From Novosphingobium mangrovisedimenti (lineage in GTDB: Bacteria > Pseudomonadota > Alphaproteobacteria > Sphingomonadales > Sphingomonadaceae): a stretch of DNA of 64,000 nucleotides. The notes beneath the pieces are model-generated. The model saw only the letters and a list, made by a program, of their open reading frames with translations. It had not been told where the DNA came from and made no database searches. The position numbers were made by a program, and so were the translations under genes. This document shows positions 20,890-30,492 of this stretch, in pieces. Each line of letters begins with the position of its first letter. Within the stretch, counting starts at the first letter, position 1. Location: the NCBI RefSeq assembly GCF_025153475.1, contig NZ_JANZXA010000009.1, positions 141,332 to 205,331 of the forward strand, given 5' to 3'.

Positions 20890-21579
20890 CTAGGCGCGTG
20901 CCAGCACGGTCGCGATCAGATTGCTCCTGATCTCGAAACCGAGGGACTGGTAAAGCCGTATCGCCCCGTCGTTCGCGGCGTAGCTGTGCAGGAACGGCGT
21001 ATCGCCCCGCGCGGTAAAGCCGGCCATGATGCGGCGGATCAGCCGCGCGGCATGGCCCTGCCCGCGATGTTCGGGCCAGGTGCATACGCCGCTGACCTCG
21101 GCGAAACCAGGCGCCGGGCGCATGCGTTCGCCCGCCATGGCAGCCAGCCTGCCCTCGTGCCGAATACCGTAATAGGCGCCATAGCACTGCGTGAGCGCCC
21201 CCCAGGGACCGGGCCTGGTGGCAAGCGCGAGTTCGGCCATGGCTGGCACGTCGTCGTCACCGAGCAATTCCACCGTTTCATCGCCGGGCCGCATCGACGC
21301 GGGTTCGGGCGCGGTCAGCTGGACCAGCTCGGCGACTTTCTCCACGCGCGTTCCGGGCGGCGCCGGCCATTCGCGGGTTTCGACGATCCAGATCCTGTCT
21401 GCCGGGTCCGTCAGCAATGCCGTCAGTGCTGCCTGTGCCTCCGCACTGTCGTCTCGCGCGGCCGCGAACGGGCCGTAGCCGGGATCGAGCCGCACTGCGG
21501 CACCACGCGCCACGGCCAGCGAAGCCTGCGGACCATTGAGCATATTCCAGACCGGCCGGTCGAGCGGATGCGCGCTCAC
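20890..21579 (-). CDS. GNAT-family N-acetyltransferase
   Basis: The 229-residue protein ends in a GNAT fold: EVSGVCTWPEHRGQGHAARLI carries the acetyl-CoA pyrophosphate loop (R-G-Q-G-H-A), followed by FLHSYAANDGAIRLYQSLGFE, the usual N-x2-A-x2-L-Y-x2-x-GF motif. The N-terminal half is divergent, as in FR47-like members. It should acetylate an amine of unknown identity in the cytosol. Its start overlaps the recN stop by four bases (ATGA), so it is the distal gene of a recN operon; this does not by itself imply a repair role. Confidence 0.82.
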   Translation of the reverse strand: MSAHPLDRPVWNMLNGPQASLAVARGAAVRLDPGYGPFAAARDDSAEAQAALTALLTDPADRIWIVETREWPAPPGTRVEKVAELVQLTAPEPASMRPGDETVELLGDDDVPAMAELALATRPGPWGALTQCYGAYYGIRHEGRLAAMAGERMRPAPGFAEVSGVCTWPEHRGQGHAARLIRRIMAGFTARGDTPFLHSYAANDGAIRLYQSLGFEIRSNLIATVLARA

Positions 21580-23255
21580 ACACCCTCCAGCAGACGGTTC
21601 GCCTGCGCACGCGCCTCGTCGGTCACCTCGGCGCCCGAGAGCATGCGCGCGATCTCTTCCTTGCGGTCCGCCTCGTCCAGCAGCACGACCGACGTGCGCG
21701 TGACCGTGCCTTCGCTCGACTTGGCGATCATGTAGTGCCGCCCCCCGCGCGCGGCGACCTGTGGGCTGTGCGTCACCGCCAGCAATTGCCCGCCGCCCTG
21801 TCCATTGTTCCCGGCCAGCCGCGCAAGGCGTTCGCCGATGGCGCTGGCGACAGCCCCGCCCACGCCCCGGTCGATCTCGTCGAAGATCACCGTGGCTGCG
21901 CCCCCCTCTTCGGCCAGCGCCACCTTGAGCGCGAGAATGAAGCGCGAAAGTTCGCCGCCGCTGGCAATCTTGGCCAGCGGCGCGAAGTCGGCGCCGGGAT
22001 TGGTGCTGATCAGGAATTCGACCGCGTCCATGCCGTGCGCCCCCCAGCGTTCCTCGGGCAGGCGCACGACCGATGTCTGAAAACGCGCGGCATCGAGCTT
22101 GAGCGGGGCGAGTTCCGCCGCGACCGCCACATCGAGGCGCTGTGCCGCCTTGCGACGCAGCTCGTGCAGCGCTTCAGCCCGTTCGCGATAGGCAAGCGCG
22201 GCACGCTGCGCCGCCTTCTCCAGGTCGACGAGATGTTCCTGCCCGCCCTCGATGGCGTCGAGCACGGTGCGCATCTCGTGCATCTTCCCGGGAAGGTCAT
22301 CGACCTGGCAACCATGCTTGCGGGCCGCGGCGCGCAAATCGAACAGCCGCGTTTCAATGCGGTCCAGCTCGGCCGGATCGAAGGACAATGCCTCGGCCGC
22401 GCGCTCCAGCTTTTCCTCGGCCTCGCTTGCCTCGATCACCGCACGGTCGAGCGCGGCAAGCGCCTCGGCCAGCAGTTCGTGCTCACCGGCGATCCGATCA
22501 AGCCGACGCGCCGCGCCGCGCAAGGCTGCCAGCGCCGAATCGGAACCGCTCCACAAATGCTGAAGCGCGGCGAGATCATCGGAAAGCTTTTCGCCCTTCT
22601 GCATCCGTGTGCGGGCGGCAGCGAGCTGTTCCTCCTCACCCGTTTCAGGAGCAAGCGCGTTCAGCTCCTCGAGATGCGCCAGCAACAGGTCCTGATCCTC
22701 TGCGGCCCGCGCGACTTGCGCCCGCGCGGCGTCGAGCACGTCCTGCGCCCCGCGCCAGTCCTTCCACGCAGCCTCGATCCCACCGACGTCGCTGCCCGCG
22801 AAGCGATCGAGCAAGGCCCGGTGTCCGCGGGCATTGACGAGACCGCGATCGTCGTGCTGGCCATGGATTTCCACCAGCGCCGGGGCGATTTCGCGCAGCA
22901 GCGCGACACCGACGGGCTGATCGTTGAGGAACGCCTTCGATCCGCCGTCTGCCTTGAGCCTGCGCTTGAGAATCAGCGGTTCACCGGGCTCGATCTCCAA
23001 CTCGGCATCGTCGATCGCCCCGCGCACCGCATCGGGCAGCGCGGAAAAATCGAAGCTGGCCGTCACGCTCGCCCCGTCTTCGCCCGCGCGCACGAGGCCG
23101 CTGTCCGCCCGGTTTCCGAGCACGAGCCCCAGCGCATCGAGCAGGATCGACTTGCCCGCGCCAGTTTCACCGGTGAGGACGCCGAGTCCCTCGGAGAAAT
23201 CGAGGTCGAGCGCCTCGATCAACACGATGTTTCGAATGGAAAGCCGGCTCAGCAT
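21576..23255 (-). CDS. recN: DNA repair protein RecN
   Basis: RecN is an SMC-like ATPase in double-strand-break repair. The 559-residue product has the N-terminal Walker A GETGAGKSILLDALGLVLGN at residues ~29-48, a long coiled-coil middle rich in Ala/Glu/Arg (about 150-370), and the C-terminal ABC half with the signature SGGELSRFILALKVAL and Walker B TVIFDEIDRGVGG. No SOS box is visible in the 60 bases between it and bamD, so it may be read through from bamD. Confidence 0.96.
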   Translation of the reverse strand: MLSRLSIRNIVLIEALDLDFSEGLGVLTGETGAGKSILLDALGLVLGNRADSGLVRAGEDGASVTASFDFSALPDAVRGAIDDAELEIEPGEPLILKRRLKADGGSKAFLNDQPVGVALLREIAPALVEIHGQHDDRGLVNARGHRALLDRFAGSDVGGIEAAWKDWRGAQDVLDAARAQVARAAEDQDLLLAHLEELNALAPETGEEEQLAAARTRMQKGEKLSDDLAALQHLWSGSDSALAALRGAARRLDRIAGEHELLAEALAALDRAVIEASEAEEKLERAAEALSFDPAELDRIETRLFDLRAAARKHGCQVDDLPGKMHEMRTVLDAIEGGQEHLVDLEKAAQRAALAYRERAEALHELRRKAAQRLDVAVAAELAPLKLDAARFQTSVVRLPEERWGAHGMDAVEFLISTNPGADFAPLAKIASGGELSRFILALKVALAEEGGAATVIFDEIDRGVGGAVASAIGERLARLAGNNGQGGGQLLAVTHSPQVAARGGRHYMIAKSSEGTVTRTSVVLLDEADRKEEIARMLSGAEVTDEARAQANRLLEGV

Positions 23256-23314
23256 GTTCGCGAAGCGTTCTAGCGAAGTGCGAGCCCGGCGTCACCCCGC
23301 ATCGCGCGGCCCCA

Positions 23315-24112
23315 TCAGGCCGCGACGTTTTCGGGCGCGTACTTCCTCATGAGCTTGTAGGCGCGGGCGTACCACCTGCTGTTGGGATAGTTGTTCTCGA
23401 GAACCGCCGCGGCCTTCTGCGCCTCTTCCGGAACCCCCAGTGCAAGGTAACCCTCGACGAGGCGGAAAAGGGCCTCCGGGGTGTGGCTGGTGGTCTGGTA
23501 GGTATCGACCACGTTGCGGAAACGCAGCGTGGCGGCAAGCCACTTGCCACTACGTTCGTAGGAACGGCCGATCGTCATTTCCTTGCCGGCAAGGTGATCG
23601 TTGACGAGGTCGAGCTTGAGCTTGGCATCCGCCGCATAGCTGGTGGTCGGATAGCGGCGCATGATGTCGGTCAGCGCCTGCTTGGCCTGCTCTGTGGTCT
23701 TCTGGTCACGCGTCACGTCGCTGATCTGCTCATAGTAGCAGATCGCGATCAGGTAGTAGGCGTAAGGCGCGTCCTTGTTGCCCGGATGAATCGAAAGGAA
23801 GCGCTGCGCCGACTGGATCGACTTGTTGTAATCGCGCGCGGCGTAATAGCTGAAGGCGCTCATCAGCTGGGCGCGACGCGCCCAGGGCGAATAGGGATGC
23901 TGGCGCTCGACTTCGTCGAACAGCGCGGCGGCCTGCTTGGTCCGCCCTTCATCGAGCCGCTTCTTCGCCGCCGCGTAGAGCGTATCGACGTCGCGCGCGA
24001 CATAGGCGGTATCCTTGTTCTTGCCCCCCCGCCCGGCGCAGCCGGCGGTAAGGACGAGCGCGCCGGTGGCAGCGGCAAGGAGGGCGGTCTTCAGTCGCGA
24101 ACGTTCGAACAT
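23315..24112 (-). CDS. bamD: Outer-membrane assembly lipoprotein BamD
   Basis: The 265-residue product has a lipoprotein signal (LKTALLAAATGALVLTAGC, lipobox LTAGC, Cys near residue 25) and TPR-type helical repeats (VDTLYAAAKKRLDEGRTKQA, ALFDEVERQHPYSPWARRA, QRFLSIHPGNKDAPYAYYL). This is the BamD/ComL layout: an essential periplasmic lipoprotein that works with BamA to insert beta-barrel proteins in the outer membrane. recN lies directly downstream on the same strand, a pairing common in alphaproteobacteria. Confidence 0.95.
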   Translation of the reverse strand: MFERSRLKTALLAAATGALVLTAGCAGRGGKNKDTAYVARDVDTLYAAAKKRLDEGRTKQAAALFDEVERQHPYSPWARRAQLMSAFSYYAARDYNKSIQSAQRFLSIHPGNKDAPYAYYLIAICYYEQISDVTRDQKTTEQAKQALTDIMRRYPTTSYAADAKLKLDLVNDHLAGKEMTIGRSYERSGKWLAATLRFRNVVDTYQTTSHTPEALFRLVEGYLALGVPEEAQKAAAVLENNYPNSRWYARAYKLMRKYAPENVAA

Positions 24113-24263
24113 GGCGAGGGTCTATAGCCAGCACGATGCTGAACGCCAAGTGAAGTTGCGCGGTTGTGCCGTGGGTATCTCGACGGCGCGATCGAGGCCG
24201 GCATGCAATTTAACGGCACCTTGAGCATTGCCTGCCCGAATCGTCATGTCATAGTGGCGGCAC

Positions 24264-26033
24264 ATGGCCGGCAGCACCGATCTCTTTTCACCCGTCATGT
24301 CCGACGCCCTGGTCATTCTGGGCTCCGCGGGCATCGTCATTCCGGTATTCAACCGCTACCGGATCACGCCTGTGATCGGGTTCATCCTGGTCGGCCTGCT
24401 GGTCGGCCCGTTTGGCCTGGGGCGGCACGTCTTCGACCATCCCTGGCTTTCCTACATAACGATCACCGACCCTGACGGGCTGGAGGTCTTTGCCGAATTC
24501 GGCATCATCCTGCTCCTCTTCTCGATCGGCCTGGAGTTGTCGTTCGGCCGCCTGTGGCAGATGCGGCGCATGGTCTTCGGGCTCGGTTCGCTCGAACTGA
24601 TCGTGATCGGCTCGTCGCTCACCTTCATCCTCGCCGCCATCGGCCAGGGATTCGTCGGCGCAATGGCGCTCGGCCTCGCGCTGGCGCTGTCCTCGACCGC
24701 ACTGGTGCTCAAGATCACCAACGCGGCAACGCCCGTGGGCCGTGCCGCGCTTTCCATGCTGCTGTTCGAGGACATCGCCCTTGTTCCGATCATCTTCCTG
24801 CTCGGCGCCCTGGCGCCCCATGCGGACAACGACAGCGTCGGCAACCTGATCCATACGCTCGTATGGGGCAGCGGCGCCGTGATAGCCCTGCTCGTGTTCG
24901 GCCGGTACCTGCTTCCGCCGCTCTTCGCCCAGGCGGCGCGCACCAAGAGCCCGGAGCTGTTCCTGGCCGCCAGCCTGCTCGTCGTGATCCTCGCCGCGCT
25001 GGCGACCGCCGCGACAGGCCTTTCGCCGATCGTCGGCGCACTGGTCGCCGGGCTGCTGATCGCCGAGACCGAATACCATTCCGAGGTCGAGCAGATCACC
25101 GAGCCGTTCAAGGGCCTTGCCCTCGGCGTCTTCCTCATCACCATCGGCATGAGCATCGACCTCATGGTGGTCTGGGAGAACCTCGGCTCGATCCTTGTCG
25201 CGACGGTCGGCGTGCTCCTGCTCAAGGCCGTGGTGACGGGCGTGCTGCTGCGGCTGATGGGCGCGCGGCGCGGGACCGCGGCCGAGACCGGCATCCTGAT
25301 GTCGAGCCCTTCGGAAACGACCCTGATCGTGCTCAGCGCGGCGGCCTCGGCCCAGCTGATCCAGCAGGGCACGGCGCAGTTCTGGCAGATCGTCACCGCC
25401 ATCGGCCTTACCGTCACCCCCCTGCTCTCGATGGCCGGCAAGATGATGGCCCGGCGGGTCGACGGGGTGGACGCACCGCACCAGCCCGCAGAGGACGACG
25501 ATCAGCCCCGGACCATCATCGTCGGCTTCGGCCGCGTCGGCCGGCTTGTCGCCGACATGCTGGCACAGCACGGACGCCCCTATGTCGCGGTCGACAGCGA
25601 TACCGATCTCGTCACCGAGGGACGGCGGCGCGGCTATGCCGTCACGTTCGGAGATGCCGGCAGGGGCGACGCCATGCTGCGCATGGGCGCCGCCCACGCC
25701 GCAGCCGTGATCCTGACGATGGACGAGCCGGTCACCGCACAGCGCATCGTGCGCAAGCTGCGCGTCCAGTTCCCGGACCTGCCGATCATCGCCCGCGCCC
25801 GCGATGTCGACCATGCCGCCCAGCTCTACCGAGCAGGCGCCACGCATGCCGTGCCGGAAACGCTGGAAAGCTCGCTCCAGCTTTCCGAAGCCGTGCTGGT
25901 CGAAACCGGTGTGGCGATGGGGCCGGTGATCGCCTCGATTCACGAAAAGCGTGACGAGTTCCGCGAAATGATCATGCAGCAGGGTGGATTGTCGGAACGA
26001 CCCAAATTGAAAAGCGCCGGCCTCGGCGAGTAA
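24264..26033 (+). CDS. CPA2 monovalent cation:proton antiporter with RCK domain (YbaL/KefB type)
   Basis: The 589-residue protein has 12 or so membrane helices (about 10-395), including the family stretch ITPVIGFILVGLLVGPFGLG and the helix LGLALALSSTALVLKITNAA. A cytosolic TrkA-N/RCK domain follows at about 410-530, beginning RTIIVGFGRVGRLVADMLAQ with the NAD(H) loop GFGRVG and acidic VDSD. It should exchange K+ or Na+ for protons, gated by nucleotide binding. No ancillary KefF/KefG gene is adjacent, which favours a YbaL-like protein over glutathione-gated Kef. Another ATG lies at 24297. Confidence 0.87.
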   Translation: MAGSTDLFSPVMSDALVILGSAGIVIPVFNRYRITPVIGFILVGLLVGPFGLGRHVFDHPWLSYITITDPDGLEVFAEFGIILLLFSIGLELSFGRLWQMRRMVFGLGSLELIVIGSSLTFILAAIGQGFVGAMALGLALALSSTALVLKITNAATPVGRAALSMLLFEDIALVPIIFLLGALAPHADNDSVGNLIHTLVWGSGAVIALLVFGRYLLPPLFAQAARTKSPELFLAASLLVVILAALATAATGLSPIVGALVAGLLIAETEYHSEVEQITEPFKGLALGVFLITIGMSIDLMVVWENLGSILVATVGVLLLKAVVTGVLLRLMGARRGTAAETGILMSSPSETTLIVLSAAASAQLIQQGTAQFWQIVTAIGLTVTPLLSMAGKMMARRVDGVDAPHQPAEDDDQPRTIIVGFGRVGRLVADMLAQHGRPYVAVDSDTDLVTEGRRRGYAVTFGDAGRGDAMLRMGAAHAAAVILTMDEPVTAQRIVRKLRVQFPDLPIIARARDVDHAAQLYRAGATHAVPETLESSLQLSEAVLVETGVAMGPVIASIHEKRDEFREMIMQQGGLSERPKLKSAGLGE

Positions 26034-26046
26034 TCCCTATCGGTTG

Positions 26047-26076
26047 CAGTTCACCCGGCATCGCGCCGGTGAACTG
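26047..26076. terminator. Hairpin between convergent genes
   Basis: CAGTTCACC (26047-26055) pairs with GGTGAACTG (26068-26076), and GGC/GCC continues the stem past one bulged C. It lies 14 bases after the antiporter stop and 21 bases from the stop of the convergent gene. No T-run follows on either strand, so termination is likely but not certain. Confidence 0.5.
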
Positions 26077-26096
26077 TCCGATGGGCGAACGCCATT

Positions 26097-26630
26097 TCAG
26101 TTCGCGCGCCGCGTGATCGTAACGACCAGTCCGCCATCACCCGTGAGGCGAACCGTCCGACCCGGCACGAGATCGACCTGCTGATCGAGACTGACGCTGC
26201 GCGTGCCCTGCCCCTCGCAAAATGGAATCGGGCGCGTCCAACGTGCATTGACGCTGAAAAGATCGGGAGCTCCATTCCTGTTGTAGCGGCGGATCGAAAG
26301 GTTGAATTGGCGCTGGGCGCTGAAATTGGAAGCGCTCGCGTTACCGGCCTTGTCATCGCACGGCTCGGGCGCATCGCGCAGCGATTCCGAATAGCTCGCC
26401 CCGGAATTGTCGATTTTCAGCACCCCGGTCCACAACGCTCCGCGCCCTGCCTCGACAGTAACATCAACGACGGCAATCGGGTTTTCGCTGGCCCTAGTGG
26501 AGCCCCGCAACGATGAAGCCATTACAACAGGAGGTGGTGGAACTATCTGCGTTGTTGCAGCAGCAACCGCGGATGGTTCCACTGTGTGGATTGCGGCGGC
26601 GATTACTGCGGCAAAAAATACGCTCTTCAT
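26097..26630 (-). CDS. Hypothetical exported protein
   Basis: The 177-residue product starts MKSVFFAAVIAAAIHTVEPS and has a signal peptide with likely cleavage near SAVAA. The mature chain is beta-rich (AVVDVTVEAGRGALWTGVLKI; FNLSIRRYNRNG; VRLTGDGGLVVTITRRAN) with two Cys (EPCDDK and PFCEGQ) that could form a disulfide in the periplasm. I recognise no family. It is a single gene between a convergent antiporter and glsA on the same strand 101 bases away. Confidence 0.65.
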   Translation of the reverse strand: MKSVFFAAVIAAAIHTVEPSAVAAATTQIVPPPPVVMASSLRGSTRASENPIAVVDVTVEAGRGALWTGVLKIDNSGASYSESLRDAPEPCDDKAGNASASNFSAQRQFNLSIRRYNRNGAPDLFSVNARWTRPIPFCEGQGTRSVSLDQQVDLVPGRTVRLTGDGGLVVTITRRAN

Positions 26631-26731
26631 CTTGCGTTCTCTTGTTCGCCATGAAGATTTCGACGGTAGGGTTCCAGTTTTAAGAAGATATTACACGCCT
26701 GAACGGCCAGTACGGCAGCGGCACGCAAGCT

Positions 26732-27664
26732 CTATTGGGCGCGCGGTTCGAACACCGACCAACCAGTCTTTTGTACGAGCCGCTCCAGGGCCAGTTGCCC
26801 CAGATGCGAATTGCCGCTGGAGTTCAGGCCCGGAGACCACACCGCGATGCTCGCGATCCCCGGAGCCACCGCCAGAATGCCACCGCCCACGCCGGACTTT
26901 CCCGGCAGGCCGGTGCGATAGGCGAAGTCACCCGAATTGTCGTAGTGCCCGCAGGACATCATCAGCGCATTGATGCGCCGAGCGCGCCGGTCCGATATGA
27001 CCGAATGCCCGTCCGACTGCCCTCCGGCCATCAGATAGCGCCCCGCCATGGCCAGTTGCCGGCAACTCATGGCCAGCGAACAGAAGTGAAAATAGGTTCC
27101 CAGCACGAGGTCCACCGGCGCGTGGATATTGCCGAAGGCCCGCATGTAATTGGCGAGCGCCTTGTTGCGAAATCCGGTTTCCTGCTCGGCGCGCGCCACG
27201 ACTTCATCGATGACGATGGTCTCGTCGCCGGCCACCATGCGCACGAAGCGCAGCATCTGCCCGATCGCCTCGCGCGGCTGCAACCGGCCGAGCAGCACGT
27301 CGCACACGACAATAGCGCCGGCATTGATGAAGGGATTGCGCGGAATGCCGTGCTCGGTCTCGAGCTGGACGATCGAATTGAACGCCGACCCCGAAGGCTC
27401 GCGCCCGACACGCTGCCAAAGCTGATCCCCTACCGCGCCCAGCGCCAGCGTCAGCGCGAAGACCTTTGAGATCGACTGGATCGAGAATGGGTCTTCGGCG
27501 TCCCCCGCCGTGTGGACCGTGCCGTCGCGCATGACAACGGCAATGCCGAACTTGTCTGCCGGGACTTGCGCGAGAGGCGGGATATAGTCCGCCACTTTGC
27601 CGCGATGCTCCTGGGCGCGCATCTCTTCGGCGATTTCGGCGACGATGGCAGATATCGCGTCCAA
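26732..27664 (-). CDS. glsA: Glutaminase
   Basis: GlsA hydrolyses glutamine to glutamate and ammonia in the cytosol. The 310-residue length is typical. Motifs of the serine-dependent beta-lactamase-like fold are visible: [16 protein letters not shown] with the S-x-x-K nucleophile pair near residue 63, [28 protein letters not shown], and the C-terminal [18 protein letters not shown]. alaS lies 50 bases upstream on the same strand, so glsA may be co-transcribed with it. Confidence 0.96.
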   Translation of the reverse strand: MDAISAIVAEIAEEMRAQEHRGKVADYIPPLAQVPADKFGIAVVMRDGTVHTAGDAEDPFSIQSISKVFALTLALGAVGDQLWQRVGREPSGSAFNSIVQLETEHGIPRNPFINAGAIVVCDVLLGRLQPREAIGQMLRFVRMVAGDETIVIDEVVARAEQETGFRNKALANYMRAFGNIHAPVDLVLGTYFHFCSLAMSCRQLAMAGRYLMAGGQSDGHSVISDRRARRINALMMSCGHYDNSGDFAYRTGLPGKSGVGGGILAVAPGIASIAVWSPGLNSSGNSHLGQLALERLVQKTGWSVFEPRAQ

Positions 27665-27714
27665 CTGGCACTCCTCACCGCGTTATCCGCCTCCGCCGCA
27701 AACGGAAGCGGCTG

Positions 27715-30360
27715 CTAGCCGCCAAGCGCCGCCTTCACGGCCGCAATCGCCTCGGCGCCCTTCGATCCATCCGGGCCGCCGCCCTGCGCCATGTCGGGAC
27801 GGCCGCCGCCACCCTTGCCGCCGAGCGCCGCGACGCCCGCGCGGACCAGATCGACTGCGCTGGCCTTGTCCTTGAGGTCGTCGGTCACGGCCACGGCGAT
27901 CGAGGCCTTGCCCTCGTTCACCGCGACGATCGCGGCAACGCCCGAGCCCATGCGCTGCTTGGCCTGATCGAGCAGGCCGCGCAGTTCCTTGGGATCGAGG
28001 CCCTCGAGCACCTGGCCGGAGAAGGTCATGCCATTGACGGTCTCGTCCGCCGGGCCGGAAGCGGCACCGCCGCCGCCCAGAGCCAGCGCCTTCTTGGCCT
28101 CGGCCAGTTCGCGTTCGAGCTTCTTGCGCTCGTCGAGCAGCGCGGTGATGCGGTTCTCGACATCCTCGGGATTGGTACGCAGCAGGCCCGCGGCATTCTT
28201 GAGCGCGTCCTCGCGGCCGACCAGCCACTGGCGCGCGCCCTCGCCGGTCAATGCCTCGATACGGCGCACGCCCGAGCTGACGGCGCTTTCGGAAACGATG
28301 CGGAACACGCCGATGTCACCGGTAGCGCGCACGTGGGTGCCGCCGCACAGTTCGACCGAATAGGCATGATCGCCGCTCTGGCGGCCCATCGACAGGACAC
28401 GTACCTCGTCACCGTACTTCTCGCCGAACAGCGCCATGGCACCTGCCGCGATGGCATCCTCGGGCGTCATCAGACGGGTGAGCACCGGCTCGTTGGCGCG
28501 CACTTCGGCGTTCACTTCGGCCTCGATCTCGGCGATGTCCTCGGCCGAAAGCGCAGTGGGCTGTGAAAAGTCGAAGCGCAGGCGGTCGGCGGAGACCATC
28601 GAGCCCTTCTGCGTAACGTGATCGCCAAGACGGCCCCGCAGCGCGGCGTGCAGCAAGTGCGTGGCCGAGTGGTTGGCGCGGATCGCATCGCGGCGTTCCA
28701 CGTCCACGGCAAGGTTGACGACATCGCCCACCTTGATCGCGCCTTCCTCGACCTTGCCGCTCATCGCATGGAGGCGGCCGAGCGGCTTGGCAGTGTCGGC
28801 AATGGTGATCTTCAGACCCTTCCCGGTGATCGTGCCGGCATCGCCGACCTGACCGCCCGATTCTCCGTAGAACGGGGTCTGGTTGGTGAGCACGGTGACA
28901 TCATCGCCGGCCTTTGCGACCTCGACTTCCTTGCCGTCGACGACCAGCGCAACGACGCGGCCTTCGCCGCTCGTTGAAGTATAGCCGGTAAACTCGCTGG
29001 CGCCTTCGCGCTCGGCGATGTCGAACCAGACTTCGCTGTCGGCGGCCTGCCCCGAACCCTTCCACGCGGCGCGCGCGGCGGCCTTTTGCTGGGCCATGGC
29101 GGCGTCGAAGCCGTCCTTGTCGACCGAAATGCCGCGCGGGCGCAGGGCGTCTTCGGTGAGGTCGTAGGGGAAGCCGTAGGTGTCGTAGAGCTTGAAGGCG
29201 GTCTCGCCGGGAAGCTGGGCGCCCTCGCCCATGTCGGCAGTCGCCTCGTCGAGCAGCTTGAGGCCGTTCGAGAGCGTGCGCCGGAACTGGACTTCCTCGC
29301 GCTCCAGCGTTTCCTCGATCAGCGGCTGCGCGCGGCCGAGTTCAGGATAGGCCTGGCCCATCTCCGCCACCAGCGCGGGGACGAGGCGGTGCATCAACGG
29401 GTCCTTGGCACCCAGCAGGTGCGCGTGACGCATGGCTCGGCGCATGATGCGGCGCAGGACGTAGCCGCGCCCTTCGTTGGACGGCAGCACGCCATCGGCC
29501 AGCAGAAAGCTGGTCGAGCGCAAGTGGTCGGCAATGACGCGATGGCTGGCCTGATGATCGCCCTCGGCCTTCACGCCGGTGAGGTTTTCCGAGGCGGCGA
29601 TCAGGGCCTTGAAGGTGTCGATGTCATAGTTGTCGTGCACGCCCTGCATGACTGCGGAGATGCGTTCCAGCCCCATGCCGGTATCGATCGAGGGCTTGGG
29701 CAGGTCGCCGACAATCTCTCCAGCAGCCTGCTCGAACTGCATGAACACGAGGTTCCAGATTTCGATGAAGCGGTCGCCGTCTTCCTCGGGGCTTCCCGGA
29801 GGGCCGCCCCAGATGTGATCGCCGTGATCGTAGAAGATTTCCGAGCACGGGCCGCATGGGCCATCGTCGCCCATCGCCCAGAAGTTGTCCTTGGTGGGGA
29901 TGCGGATGATCTTCTGATCGGGCAGGCCTGCAATCTTCTTCCACAGGTCGAAGGCCTCATCGTCCGTGTGGTAGACCGTGACGAGCAGCTTTTCGACCGG
30001 AAGCGCCCACTCCTTCGTCAGCAGGGTCCAGGCGTGGGTAATCGCCTGTTCCTTGAAATAGTCGCCGAAGGAGAAGTTCCCCAGCATCTCGAAGAAGGTG
30101 TGGTGGCGCGCGGTATAGCCGACATTGTCGAGATCATTGTGCTTGCCGCCTGCGCGCACGCACTTCTGCGAGGAGGTGGCGCGTGGCGTTGAGCGGGTTT
30201 CGAGCCCCGTAAACACGTTCTTGAACGGCACCATGCCCGCGTTCACGAACATCAGCGTGGGGTCGTTGTAGGGCACCAGCGGCGCGGAAGGCACCACTTC
30301 ATGGCCCTGCGAGCCGAAGTAATCGAGGAAGGACCGGCGGATCTCGTTCGTCGTCTGCAT
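27715..30360 (-). CDS. alaS: Alanyl-tRNA synthetase
   Basis: AlaS charges tRNA-Ala. The 881-residue product has the class II catalytic domain ([35 protein letters not shown]), the tRNA-recognition domain, the editing domain with zinc ligands [12 protein letters not shown] and [13 protein letters not shown], and a C-terminal DHHA1 oligomerisation domain ending in a Gly-rich strand ([19 protein letters not shown]). I use ATG 30360 (MQTTNEIRR) because homology begins there; the frame continues to 30396 without family residues. Length is normal. Confidence 0.97.
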   Translation of the reverse strand: MQTTNEIRRSFLDYFGSQGHEVVPSAPLVPYNDPTLMFVNAGMVPFKNVFTGLETRSTPRATSSQKCVRAGGKHNDLDNVGYTARHHTFFEMLGNFSFGDYFKEQAITHAWTLLTKEWALPVEKLLVTVYHTDDEAFDLWKKIAGLPDQKIIRIPTKDNFWAMGDDGPCGPCSEIFYDHGDHIWGGPPGSPEEDGDRFIEIWNLVFMQFEQAAGEIVGDLPKPSIDTGMGLERISAVMQGVHDNYDIDTFKALIAASENLTGVKAEGDHQASHRVIADHLRSTSFLLADGVLPSNEGRGYVLRRIMRRAMRHAHLLGAKDPLMHRLVPALVAEMGQAYPELGRAQPLIEETLEREEVQFRRTLSNGLKLLDEATADMGEGAQLPGETAFKLYDTYGFPYDLTEDALRPRGISVDKDGFDAAMAQQKAAARAAWKGSGQAADSEVWFDIAEREGASEFTGYTSTSGEGRVVALVVDGKEVEVAKAGDDVTVLTNQTPFYGESGGQVGDAGTITGKGLKITIADTAKPLGRLHAMSGKVEEGAIKVGDVVNLAVDVERRDAIRANHSATHLLHAALRGRLGDHVTQKGSMVSADRLRFDFSQPTALSAEDIAEIEAEVNAEVRANEPVLTRLMTPEDAIAAGAMALFGEKYGDEVRVLSMGRQSGDHAYSVELCGGTHVRATGDIGVFRIVSESAVSSGVRRIEALTGEGARQWLVGREDALKNAAGLLRTNPEDVENRITALLDERKKLERELAEAKKALALGGGGAASGPADETVNGMTFSGQVLEGLDPKELRGLLDQAKQRMGSGVAAIVAVNEGKASIAVAVTDDLKDKASAVDLVRAGVAALGGKGGGGRPDMAQGGGPDGSKGAEAIAAVKAALGG

Positions 30361-30492
30361 GTTGGCGCCGATAAGCCACGCGCGCGAGGTCGGCAAGCTA
30401 CAAGCTGCGGTCAGAGTGTTCGGGAATTGCGATGAATGCCCCTTACCAGCGACAGAGCGCCCCGATGCCGAGGCCGGAACCCCGGGAAGGCG